The notes beneath the pieces were generated by a model that worked only from the letters and a program-made list of their open reading frames with translations, searched no databases and was not told where the DNA came from. A DNA stretch of 64,000 nucleotides from Cheiracanthium punctorium. Its lineage: Eukaryota; Arthropoda; Arachnida; Araneae; Cheiracanthiidae. Both the position numbers and the translations under genes were made by a program. Of this stretch, positions 45,941 to 55,835 are shown in pieces (position 1 is the stretch's first letter; each line of letters begins with the position of its first letter). The stretch covers positions 186,001-250,000 of the forward strand of contig JAWZYV010010214.1 of assembly GCA_038373885.1 (NCBI GenBank), given 5' to 3'.

Positions 45941-46111
45941 CAGAGGCGTAGCCAAGGGGGGGTTAGGGGGGTCATAACCCCCCCCCATGAGGAATTTTTT
46001 GCCATACAAAATGTATATTCTTCACTACATTATCACACCCACGTATACAAATATATGAGTTGTAGTAGTCGTAACCCCCTCCCCCATGAAAAATTTCTGG
46101 CTACGCCCCTG
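45941..46111. mobile_element. hAT MITE, GCGTAGCC family
   Basis: 171 bp from CAGAGGCGTAGCC to GGCTACGCCCCTG, same orientation as 36034. No clear TSD is left, possibly because of flanking rearrangement. Confidence 0.8.
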
Positions 46112-47165
46112 GTGCAACGTATACACTCGGTCCCTATTTTTTTGCTAAGGTTATCTACCAAAAGCACTTAAATTTTGTTGAGCACGACTCTCAGCATTTT
46201 TTCTTACACAGATTGTTGCCTTATCAGCAAACTTTAGAAATTCATCCAGATCCAGGACTATTCTTCGTTTGGACTTCCGTACGAAGGCAGATTAAATATG
46301 ACAGATTGTACAGTTAAAGTACTACGGACCGTTTTAATTTATAATTTCCTTAATTTGTCATTCATTTTAAAAGTTCAAATTCTTATTCTACAAATTTGTA
46401 TAAATTACAATGTAAGTTAATTATAGGTACACTTATTACATAAACATTTAGAATTTGGTTTTGCATTTCACATAAACTCCGCTTAAGAAGTCACTCCGCT
46501 TAGTGAGTCATTTTTAAATGGGCCCGAAAGTGATGTATTTAGGAGGTTTGACAGTATCTTGTTTACAATATTTAGATTAAAAGGTCTTCTCTTACAGAAA
46601 ATATTTCAAAAACGATAGCAATTTGTTTTAGCCCTTTGAGGCGCAACCCTTTCCCAATGCTGAAAAAGGGCAGCCGTTGCCATCGCTCGACTTAACTACC
46701 AGCAAGATGGCGGACGATCGAAACGTTCATCACGTGCCACAGATCTAGCGACCCTTTTTTGACGCAGCTGGCTCTGCCAGATAAAAAAATATCTTAAACG
46801 AAATCTGCAGCAATAAAGCGAAATGTTATTTTGCTTACTACAAAGTCCTTTTGTGAGAGCGCTTAATACCGCCCCTGTATCCTTCATTAAATGTGACAAG
46901 CACAATCCTAACTTTATTTCATTCTATTTCCCTTCACATGAAAACCCTCCACCATGTAAACTTAACGTTCCGTTTTTTTTTTTTTTTTTTTTTTTGAGGG
47001 TGGGGGCAGGGGACATATATTGAAGTTAAAAGTAGAAAAGGGATGTTTCATTAAATTTTAAACAAATATTAAATCAGCCAGACAAGTTGGAAGGAGGGAG
47101 TCCACCCGAGGGAAAAAGGTTTAAACAACTTTGAGACACCCCCCCCCCCTCCGCTCTTCCACGAG
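46112..47165. other. No gene recognised
   Basis: Holds a T-run at 46973-46995 and C/G runs. No protein-like frame. Confidence 0.4.
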
Positions 47166-47328
47166 CATTGGCGTAAATTGGCATGTAATATTTGGATGGG
47201 GTGACAAAATGTTTCCGATTGTATAAAATACCATTATTATAAATAGCTCTGATACTTGAATTTTCTTAATTTTTTTTTCGGGGGGGGGGGGAATTGACCC
47301 CTCTTGCCCTTAGGAAGTAACGCCTATG
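47166..47328. mobile_element. Probable hAT-type MITE
   Basis: CATTGGCGTAAATTGGCATG and, inverted, CATAGGCGTTACTTCCTAAG are loosely matching ends around a G-run. No TSD. Confidence 0.45.
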
Positions 47329-47423
47329 CCCCCCGCCAAAAGCAAACGATGTTCGACCCACTCCACACCCACAGACAGATAAAACTTTAAATCCGACCAC
47401 CAACCAAGAAATGAAACACCAAA

Positions 47424-47600
47424 GATTCGAAAAAAAAACTTCAATTAAATGAAACATCCTTTCAACTCTTTTCGACTCCTTACGACTCTGAGTCGATAGA
47501 AGATTCGAAAAAAAAAACTCCAATTAAATGAAACATCCTTTCAACTCTTTTCGGCTCCTTTCGACTCTGAGTCGATAGAAGATTCGAAAAACTAACGAAT
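47424..47600. repeat. 78-bp tandem duplication
   Basis: GATTCGAAAAAAAAA at 47424 and 47502, each followed by CAATTAAATGAAACATCCTT and GACTCTGAGTCGATAGAA; a third partial unit starts at 47581. An inverted relic (ACTCAGAGTCGTAAAGAGTC) lies near 47722. Confidence 0.85.
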
Positions 47601-48142
47601 CTCAACGATAGTATACAATCACCGAAACAGAGCGAAACACTGAATCAGTAAAGATTCGTTGCTGCACCAACTCAGTGACCAACTCACCCACACCCACTCA
47701 TTTACTGTTTCAAATCATCTATCGACTCAGAGTCGTAAAGAGTCGAAAAGAGTTGAAAGAGTAAGGGAAAATCTCTGGGAACGGCAAAGGGAAAATAAGT
47801 TTTCCTTCCCTTCGCACTTGGAATGTATTTCCCTTGAGGGCTTGAGATTCGAATCAGTAGAGAATGAGTGTAAAGACTGAGCCACTCAGTACCAAGATTC
47901 GAATCACTGATTCGACTCATCGAATCATTGGCCATCTCTATTGCCGAACTAGTCGACTCAAAATATTACACCACATAATTTTCATATTGGAGTTGGAGAT
48001 AAATGGCTCTCACAAGGCTGCTCCATATTTACCGTATTTCAATCAGTCAGTCATACCGTTGAATAACCTCCCGAAAAAGGCGTTCGTATTGTGAGTTACG
48101 TACAAACACCACCATAAAAATAGCACAAATAGATTGAGAATA

Positions 48143-48816
48143 CAGTCAACTCTGGTTATAGTGAACTTCTGGGGACCGGCAAATTTCGTTCACTAAATCC
48201 GAAGTTCACAAAAACCGATGTTTCCCTATGTTGAACAATAAAACTTAATGCAAAACTGGAAAGTAGTATTTTATATATATACTGAATGTTTATTAAGTAA
48301 ATCAAACACGATTGATCGTATTTATGGTTATAGAAATATTTTTTTTGAGTCAAGCAAACATAATTAATCCCATTTATGGAATTAACGTACATTCCATTTA
48401 GTTGACGAAAGGTACTGTCGCTTTTAACCTGTGATATTGCATTGGAAATTGAAAATAAAATCGTCCAAGGGGAAGGGGAAATTTTCCGCTTTTGGTTCAC
48501 TTTCAAAAGTAACCGGCTTTTGTTAGTGAATGCTTTTAAAGATTAGACGCATTGCAGTAATTAAAAAAAAAAATTGACCACCCCCAAGCCCTCCCCCCTT
48601 TCCTTATTTTAGCATAAGTATGTTAGTTTAGACATGGAAATTCACCTGTATTTCGGAACAGATGCTTGTTAATTTCTTTCTCTCTACTCGAACACAAAAG
48701 TGACACTCTTTGTAGGAGCCGAACATTCACTTCTGCTGTCCAGACCTTTTTAAGTTCTCTATAACCGAAGTCATGGTTCACTAAAACCGAGAGTTCAATG
48801 TATCCGGAGCTGACTG
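48143..48816. mobile_element. 674-bp pogo/Tigger-like non-autonomous element
   Basis: CAGTCAACTCTGGTTATAGT and, inverted, CAGTCAGCTCCGGATACATT are the ends, with GTGAAC...CCGAAGT blocks inside both. TA flanks both sides (48141-48142, 48817-48818). The CAGTNNAACTCYGGNTA start and TA target fit the pogo/Tigger group. No transposase. Confidence 0.85.
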
Positions 48817-48818
48817 TA

Positions 48819-49548
48819 TTTCAAAACGTGTAAATACATCAAAATTTAGTAGTCGAATTTTTTGAATATTACAATTATCTCTTTACATGCTACATGCTCG
48901 GACATTTAAAAGAGAATTCGTTTATGTTATGTGGATAAAATTCTTTTTAAAACTCTAGAGACTGGGAGAAATAAGATACAAAACAATCCTAACCCTTTCT
49001 CTTCAAATTAAACGGTCTAAGATAAATCAGGGAAAGATGTATGGGAGTAAAAAAGAATAAGTGACCTAATAATAATACAGCCACGAAACATTCCTCTCTG
49101 GGCGGTATTTTTCTTTTCCACATTCCTCTTTTGAAATTCTTCCGCATAAAAATACATTCTACGGTAAAGTATCGAACCACACTGGCGAATACTTAGCCTT
49201 CCGGGCCCACAAGTGACTAAAATTTCCAGAATCCTCCCAATTCCTTGCGTTCTCCTGTGGTAAAATATTACATTCTCGAAATTCTTCTGGGGCTCCTCTT
49301 GTCATGTAATTCATTCTCCTCAATGGCTAATCGATACTTGTAAAAACTTATCCCGCCATTTTTTTCTTCGTCTTTTGGTCGGCATACGATTACCGGGTGT
49401 ACAATTATTTAGCATTCCGTTTCGCGGAAAATGATATTTTATGCTGTGTAGCTCGAACATCTGCCATAAAAAGAAAAATTAAAGTGCTAGCGAAAAATAA
49501 GCGTATAAGTTTCTAATTAGCACGCAACACGATAGAAAATTATTGTTG
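48819..49548. other. No gene recognised
   Basis: AT-rich spacer. Confidence 0.4.
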
Positions 49549-49585
49549 TCCGACACCAGTGACGTACACAGAAATTTTTCATTGG

Positions 49586-49993
49586 AGCAACACCTCCTAG
49601 ATAAAGAAAGCCTAACAACTTTTATGTCACCAAGCTTTGGCGTCATCACGAGGCCTACAGTTAAAAGTTTTATTTTTACAAAATAAAACTATAAAATGAT
49701 TCTGGTAAATTTACTCATGAATAACAATATTTTAATAATTTGAGATAAAAAATATAATTTTATGACAAGTGGCAGTTTTTAACGATGACTAATTAGATAA
49801 TATGATAAGGAAACAGATCGGAATGAATACTTTTGTATGAGAAAGGTATTTTAATTTTAATTTTTTATTTAAGATATTTTCTAATATTTGTAGCATTCAC
49901 CAGAAATTTTAAATAGTTTTAATTTGTGAGAGTAAAACTGTGATGACGTCGAAGATTCAGTTGTTAGGCTTTCTACATGTAGGAGGTGTTGCT
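49586..49993. mobile_element. Family W element, copy A
   Basis: 408 bp with inverted ends AGCAACACCTCCTAGATAAA and AGCAACACCTCCTACATGTA, continuing through GAAAGCCTAACAACT. The interior is colinear with copy B (23478-25402). Inserted in the left part of a hAT MITE. The TSD is obscured by the G-run. Confidence 0.8.
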
Positions 49994-50017
49994 GGGGATG
50001 ACTACGACTATTACAAC

Positions 50018-50195
50018 CAGAATTGCCAACTGCTCCGGAATATAACTAACCACTTTTATAAAACAGAAAGTTCTAATTTATTTCAAAAGTTCTTGCTTGA
50101 ACATATAGGCTGGAAACCATTTCAAAAAAATGTTCAACAAAAATTACTGTTTATAAAAAATGGTTGATTAAATTCCGGAGCAGCAGGCAACTCTG
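50018..50195. mobile_element. MITE family A, best copy
   Basis: Inverted ends CAGAATTGCCAACTGCTCCG and CAGAGTTGCCTGCTGCTCCG, then GAATATAACTAACCACTTTT and its counterpart. Flanks TTACAAC and CTACAAC come from the interrupted hAT MITE, giving a 7-8-bp TSD. This copy defines the family's termini. Confidence 0.85.
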
Positions 50196-50454
50196 CTACA
50201 ACTCACGTATATGTATGTAACGTGTGTGTGATAAGGCAGTGAAGAATATACATTTTGAAAAGCAAAAAATTCCTCATGGGGGAGGGGGTGTATTGACCCC
50301 CTAGGCTACGCCACTGAACTGTCCTACACTGAAGGATTTCAATTACAGGGTCCATAATATGCCTGAACGCGCGAACAAGGTTCAGGGATTTCTGATGCAC
50401 TGGGGAATTTTATTTGTATAGATGCAGTTATTATTAAAAGCAACTATCCTGTAA

Positions 50455-50535
50455 GAGGTCTGCGCCACTGCCGCCGAGGTCTAGACCGGCGTGCCGGCGA
50501 ATAACACTGATTTTACACCGCGGCGTATAATCGGC
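50455..50535 (+). repeat. GC-rich short repeat, copy 1
   Basis: GAGGTCTGCGCCACTGCCGC ... ACCGCGGCGTATAAT shares its two ends with the inverse of 54275-54352. ~80 bp, much more GC-rich than its surroundings. Identity unknown. Confidence 0.5.
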
Positions 50536-50661
50536 TTCAAAACTTATTTTAAAAAATTGTACCTAAACTTTCAACTGCTTATGATTTCTGGATACTTCTT
50601 AACGCTAGTTATTCGTAAAAATACAATTTAATTTTTTTGAGTCAATGGCGTAATTTGATAG

Positions 50662-51567
50662 TGTTACGAATTTTCGGGGCAACCCGCTGTTCTGGGGTTT
50701 AAAATAGTTCAAAATTCCTATTATAAGCGCCAAATAGTTAAATTTTGCTTTTCAATCAAAATCGGTCAACTAGAACCGGAGATACGGAGGTTTTGTTTTC
50801 CCCATTGTTATTCTATGGCGGTTCTAGAAATCTCGAGAAATATGGGTCCTAGGCATTCGGTAACTTCACTTTTGAGGACTTACTTTTTAGCGCCCATTTG
50901 CGCGATGTTTCGCCAAAAGTCGCTAAGATTGGCGACATTTTGGTCATTTGGCGCGATTTTCCCAATGGGGCAAGTTGCTTTTTCAGCATTAAAATCACAT
51001 AATAGCCTAATATTTTTCTTCTATGACGTAATCAAAATTCCCGCTTTATTTATGTGGAATCTTCGAGAAACAGACTTTTGTGGAAGCTTCTTGTAGCTTC
51101 TGCGTCGCCTATAAATACAACTGTGAGAGTCCCCAGTTCAGCGTGAGTCGAGCTCCCGTCAGGTGCGCGACGAGCTGCCGAAGTGTACAGCGCTTTGTTC
51201 TGTGATCGAAAACGTGTTTCCGCGCTTGTTGACGAAGCTGATTTTTAAGTGCTGTGTGTAAATTCTTCATTGCTGTGTCCTAAGGAATTGTGTACGATAT
51301 CCCTTGCATGTTTCCACTGAATTTTGGCCGTGGAAGTGTTTTATTTTATGAGAGAATTACAGCATTTGTGAGAGTTACTGAGTGGACTGTTAAAAGCACA
51401 TTACTGTTTGATTGTACTTGTGAATCCTGTACAGCTGATTATTCGGCGACGTTCTAGAAGCAATAAAGTTTGTTTTCCATTCTGACAAGTGAACTCTTTA
51501 CTAGAACTTTCTACACCAACTGAACTTTAGACCGACGAACCCAGGAATAGCAGGGTTTTCTGCAACA
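50662..51567 (+). mobile_element. Solo LTR, 906 bp, 4-bp TSD
   Basis: Begins TGTTACGAATTTTCGGGGC and ends TTTTCTGCAACA (TG...CA), flanked by ATAG at 50658-50661 and 51568-51571. It has a TATA box (TATAAATA, 51110-51117), start-like CAGTTCAGCG about 25 bp downstream, and AATAAA at 51462-51467. The order and 4-bp TSD suggest a Gypsy-type LTR retrotransposon reduced to one LTR by recombination. No internal coding sequence is present. Confidence 0.85.
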
Positions 51568-52193
51568 ATAGCTTTAAAAACTCTTTAAACATGGCATTAT
51601 ACCTCAAAAGAACATTAGGTTTGGAAAGGTTCTGGAGGAGGTTGTGGAGAAAAGAAAATCGCTTAAAAGCAAATAATGTATTAATTATATATTGATAACT
51701 AAATGTATCGTGAATGCAGGCCCTAATTATCGCAGGGGCAAGAGGGGCATATGCCCCAGGCCCCGATTTTAAGGGGACCCCTAAATTTTTACAGTACCTG
51801 AATTTAGTTTTTTTTTTTCAATGTACTAAATGCCTAGTTTTTTTTCAGTCTTAAATTTACAAGTTAAAAATAGTCAAAATCTTTTTTTTTTTTCCCAATT
51901 CCACCCTCCATAGAAAAAATATCACAGCAGATTGGAGAAGTGGTACCTACGGTGGCTGTGCTAGATTTTATGTGATCACGTAAGTTGCCGGACCCACTGA
52001 AGTTTTTTTAGTGGCTACCTAGCGAGAATGGGGCACCAATAAACAGGAATTTGCCGATTATGGTTATTAATATTATGAAAAAGTCAGGCTTTTAGTTGTA
52101 TTTTTTAAGTCTTCATTTTTAATAAAGCTTATTTCATAATGTTGATGTTTCATAATCTTTATAATGATCATAAACATTCTCATTTATCTAATA

Positions 52194-53478
52194 CTAGCCG
52201 CCTCCGGCGACCTGTTGGTTCGCCATGCTAATAAATCTTGTTCGGAGAGAATCCTGTTTCTCACTTGCTTCCTTGGCACTGAAATCTCTCTGATTCTAAA
52301 TGGAATATAAAATTAAGATGGTTAAAAACAGGGTGGCCCTAGGGTAAGTAGCGCCTCCTGTTAACGTAAAAAAGACGCCCCCTTTTATGATCTACTTAGT
52401 TTTTGAGTTCGAAATGATGCCCCTTCAAAGCCGGCGCGCAGATGCGATACTTACCTTGCTTACCGTATCGGGCCGCCCCTGTTTACAAAAAGAAGATGGT
52501 TTAATGATAAAAATCTATTAAAAGGTACAAATTATTTTCGTCCTATATTAATTCTGAAGAGCTTCTGGATATATTGGCCTTTCTCAGAAAACGGAAAGAA
52601 AAAAAGAAAATCTAAAACACTTTCATATTTTAAATACGCACTAAAATACTGGAACAGCTTTATTATCGGCCACCCGCTATTTTTAGCGGCTTTTGTTTTT
52701 TGCCAAACCATCACTAAGTGCCGTGTTTTGTACAAGGTTTACCTTTCAGACTCCCGACTTGACGCAACTCCTGAGTTTCAGAATGGCAGACATCTTGTTT
52801 CCAGACACAAAAAACGTCGACAAAAAACATATTACACTTTCATGTACAGTTACAACGATATCATTGTTTAAGAGCTCATAAAAAAGTACATGCTTTTCAT
52901 TTGCTATAGCTTCCTAATTATTATTATATTTTTCGTTAATATTAAAATAATCACTTTTTTCCCCCTACAAAAACATTTTTATAACAATAATACAAACAAA
53001 AAATGTCAGCAATCCCTAGTCAACGCAAAACTCCCTAAAGCTTGATATCCCAATAAAAACATATTAAACAAAATTCCTCGTAAACTCATACATGAAATAT
53101 CTATTTGCAACTTTCCCACTAACTTGAAAACTCAAATGTAAAATGCCTAATTAAAAAAACTTAGCTTTTAAATTCTCGATGCAAGTCCCGAAAATCTGAT
53201 GTTTGCTGCGCATTCCATAAGTTTGCACCATCTGTCGACGGCTTTGTAAATAAAAACTCAATGGTATTCCTTTTTTTTTTTTTTTTTTTTTTTGGGGGGG
53301 GGGGGGAAGCTTTTTTTTATATCATAGGAAGTGGTTTTTTTTTCGCACGATAAAAAGTAGCTTGTTTGTTAATCTAGGACTTTAACTCTCTTTATACCAA
53401 TTTTCATCCAAATCCGTCAAACCGTTAAAAAAGTGGTAAACATACATACAAACATTCACATTTATAATATAAGTAGGA
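52194..53478 (-). mobile_element. Non-autonomous Helitron H4
   Basis: On the minus strand the 5' end is TCCTACTTATATTATAAATG at 53478 and the 3' end is CGCCGGAGGCGG (hairpin CGCC/GGCG) then CTAG at 52194. Flanks A (52193) and T (53479). Different 3' hairpin from H1-H3, so a separate subfamily. Contains a MITE (52329-52481) and a T-run/G-run at 53270-53306. No Rep/helicase. Confidence 0.88.
52329..52481. mobile_element. 153-bp hAT-type MITE inside H4
   Basis: Begins CAGGGTGGCCCTAGGGTAAG and, inverted, CAGGGGCGGCCCGATACGG, then GTAAGTA blocks. Flanks GTTAAAAA (52321-52328) and TTTACAAA (52482-52489) match at 6 of 8. Confidence 0.75.
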
Positions 53479-53739
53479 TTAGTATATTTCGTGTTGGATA
53501 CATTTAATCAATAGATTTATACGCAAACACGTGAAAGATAACAAAGTAGTTGTCAGACACAGCAACAAAATGAAAAGGTCCCCCATTCAGACTTCTGCCC
53601 CAGACCCCGGTTTGTCGTAATCTGCCCCTGCGTGAATGTGCTATATAAACAACATAAACCTATCCAATTTTGATAAAGTCTATTGTTTCAGTTTCGCAGT
53701 AGAAATATTTTAAAAGTGTCCCACAACCGCAAGCTCCAC

Positions 53740-53963
53740 CGCTGGAGTTCCACCAGTGGCCGAACGCAACGCATGACACTCTGAACTAGGAGGCGGAAGG
53801 TGCCTGGTCGAAAAACAGGGCGCGTCCACCGACCTAACCGTTCGTAGTTTTCCGTGGTTTCCTCCGAAACTTACTGGTAGAGTAGACCTCGTACCTACCT
53901 CGAGTAGATACGAGGTAGGACACATTATAAAGACACCCCCCCCCCCCCCACGGAGAGCCTCAA
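53740..53963 (+). mobile_element. tRNA-derived SINE family S1, copy 3
   Basis: AGTGGCCGAACGCAACG resembles an A box; the B box is decayed (CTGGTCGAAAAACAGG). The body CCGACCTAACCGTTCGTAGT, TTTCCGTGG, CTCCGAAAC matches the copies at 5033 and 26903. A ~17-base C-run lies near the end. Confidence 0.7.
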
Positions 53964-53964
53964 C

Positions 53965-54070
53965 TAGAGATGAGTTCGGAGTCGTTTTTTTTAAGTCGAG
54001 CCCGATGACTTTTAATTCGAGCCCGCTCGAGCGATATTATTTAAGTCGGAGCCCTAGATCGAAATTTCAG
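53965..54070 (+). mobile_element. TAGAGATGAG-type hAT terminus, single end
   Basis: TAGAGATGAGTTCGGAGTCG with repeated TCGAGCCCG words; same terminus class as 55096-55827, no partner found. Confidence 0.4.
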
Positions 54071-54274
54071 GTAATAGATAAATAAAAGTTAATAACTTCA
54101 TTGATAGAATATCATAAATTTTCCGTTTGTGCAAATTAAAGACAAATATAACTGACCCTACTGAGACCACGCGTAGCTAATTGGCCGAAATCGCAAATCA
54201 AACCCAAGTCTAATAGTCATAAAAATTCTAGCCTTAAAAATATTTCATTTTAGCGCCAATTTATATATATATAT

Positions 54275-54352
54275 ATATCACGCCGCGGCTCGCCGCCGGG
54301 TTCCTGAGGTCGTTACGCCGCCGCCGCGAATTTCCGTGCGGCGCAGACCTCT
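54275..54352 (-). repeat. GC-rich short repeat, copy 2
   Basis: Inverse of the 50455 repeat: GAGGTCTGCGCCGCACGG ... GCCGCGGCGTGATAT on the minus strand, next to a (TA)n run (54260-54279). Confidence 0.5.
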
Positions 54353-55087
54353 ATATCCTGTTGAGAACGACAGCTCCTGCTTCTAAGGCTAAACCCCATT
54401 GCCTTCTCCAAAAATAGGTACTGTCCCACTAGCTTCTTGTTTCTTCGATCCTTTTAAGAAACAACATTCGGGTAGTGATGTTTTAATTGAGCTTTAATAA
54501 CTTTTAAAAATTGTATTTTATCTTACAATCAAGAAAAAGTAATATTTAATGAATTTCTCAGGTACTTCTGCCGATCAAATAGGCTGGATTTGTGTGTTGT
54601 AATATAAGTGTTTTAGCTTGAAAACATTCTCAAAAATCATTTTATACTTTTCCAGGTTATCTTTGAATAAAAGTCTTGGGGAAAAAAAAAAAAAAAAAAA
54701 ATTCTTTTATATCGAAGATTTTTCATTCAATAACTATATTAGGATTGGGATGTGTTTTTTTTTTTTTTTTTTTAGTTCTAATAGTCTAATCTAAATATTA
54801 CTCTAGTCGCTCAAACTAGAATGAAAAAATGCTGAGGTTCAGCAGGAAATTTTGGGGGGAATTGTGTTCTGTGAAATATTTCGACCTGAAAATGTTCTGC
54901 ATCTTTGCTCAATTAATTATCATTTTCATATTAAAATAAATTATGTCCATTAGTACACAAATCAATTACACTGAGCTAAAAAATACAATATACCTTTTTT
55001 GTACTGTGTATTAAGGAAAGTTACACAAGAGCTGTCTGTCTAAGGAGGGGTGCCTTAGGCGGGGCACTTTTTAAGGGGTTCTAACAC
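54353..55087. other. No gene recognised; homopolymer runs
   Basis: A-run at 54681-54701 and T-run at 54755-54773. The block 55005-55087 resembles 30170-30230 and 56790-56850 (old dispersed repeat). Confidence 0.4.
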
Positions 55088-55095
55088 GTATTCAC

Positions 55096-55827
55096 TAGAG
55101 ATGAGACGGGCTCGGGCTCTGTAATTCCCAGTTGCGTTCGGGCTCGGGAAAAAATTCTCATTTATTGAACATACTCCTTGAAACAGATTTTAAAAAGTGA
55201 TTCATGAGGAAAATAAAAGTACTTATAAAATATATATATATACATATAGCGATACGGGCGCCTAGAAGGTGCGTGAAGCTCTTAGGGTGTTTCAGAAAGA
55301 CGGCTTATATTGCTTAGTTAGTCATCAGGTCGGACATTACTTGATAAACATGGATGTAAAGAATTAGAAAGTGCATTGAGAGTTTGCAACTATATTTGTC
55401 GTTAAAATAAATAAAAACTTTGTGAAAAAAAAACACACATAAAAGGTTACTTCAAGGCGTAACGATCGTTTCGACCGAAAATTCGTTCGGTCTTCTTCAG
55501 ACAAACCCTTCCGTCAAACAGAGCAGATTCCCTCTGCTCTGTTTGACAGAAGGGTTTGTCTGAAGAAGACCGAACAAATTTTTGGTCGAAACGATCGTTA
55601 CGCCTTGAAGTAACCTTTTATGTGTGTTTTTTTCACAAAGTTTTGATTTATTTTATCTTATAACACCAGTTTTTTGAGTGTTTATTTTCACATATTTGTC
55701 GTTAATTTGCACAAACAGCAAAATTTATTGTATTCTATCAATAAAGTAATTGAATTTTTTTTATTAATTTTTTTTAAATTTCGGGCTCGTGCTCGGGCTT
55801 CAAAAAATGAGCCCGAACTCATCTCTA
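55096..55827. mobile_element. 732-bp TAGAGATGAG-type hAT element
   Basis: Begins TAGAGATGAGACGGGCTCGG and ends GAGCCCGAACTCATCTCTA. Perfect TSD GTATTCAC at 55088-55095 and 55828-55835. Contains the hairpin retroelement at 55406-55691. Non-coding. Confidence 0.9.
55406..55691. mobile_element. Hairpin element, 124-bp arms, 14-bp TSD
   Basis: Arms 55404-55527 and 55533-55656 are inverted repeats around a 5-nt loop (TTCCC). The direct repeat ATATTTGTCGTTAA flanks it at 55392-55405 and 55692-55705. A long TSD suggests target-primed reverse transcription. Each arm holds CTGAAGAAGACCGAA ... GGTCGAAACGATCGTTA, close to a hammerhead ribozyme core, which is known from Penelope-like retroelements. The right tail (55657-55691) is unpaired. 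Confidence 0.75.
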
Positions 55828-55835
55828 GTATTCAC

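Larger units (their letters stand above)
45000..47940. mobile_element. Large TAGAGATGG-ended hAT-like element
   Basis: Begins TAGAGATGGGCAGTTCGACT and ends GGCCATCTCTA, with GATTCGAATC-rich sequence inside both ends. Flanks CTGCAGAA (44992-44999) and TTGCCGAA (47941-47948) share 6 of 8 bases. It encloses a 404-bp tandem duplication, two MITEs and a 78-bp tandem repeat. It could be two unrelated ends, so the boundary call is moderate. Confidence 0.5.
49557..50316. mobile_element. hAT MITE, GCGTAGCC family, broken by two insertions
   Basis: The left end CAGTGACGTACACAGAAATT stops at about 49585. The middle piece GGGGATGACTACGACTATTA lies between the two insertions. The rest (TACAACTCACGTATATG ... 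GGCTACGCCACTG) runs from about 50196. Joining the three reproduces the ~170-bp family layout. TSD not found. Confidence 0.8.
51717..53630. mobile_element. 1.9-kb hAT-type element hosting a Helitron
   Basis: Begins CAGGCCCTAATTATCGCAG and ends, inverted, CAGGGGCAGATTACGACAAA. Perfect TSD CGTGAATG at 51709-51716 and 53631-53638. The ends are akin to the MITE shared by H2/H3. Helitron H4 (52194-53478) accounts for 1285 bp, leaving ~630 bp. Non-coding. Confidence 0.9.
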
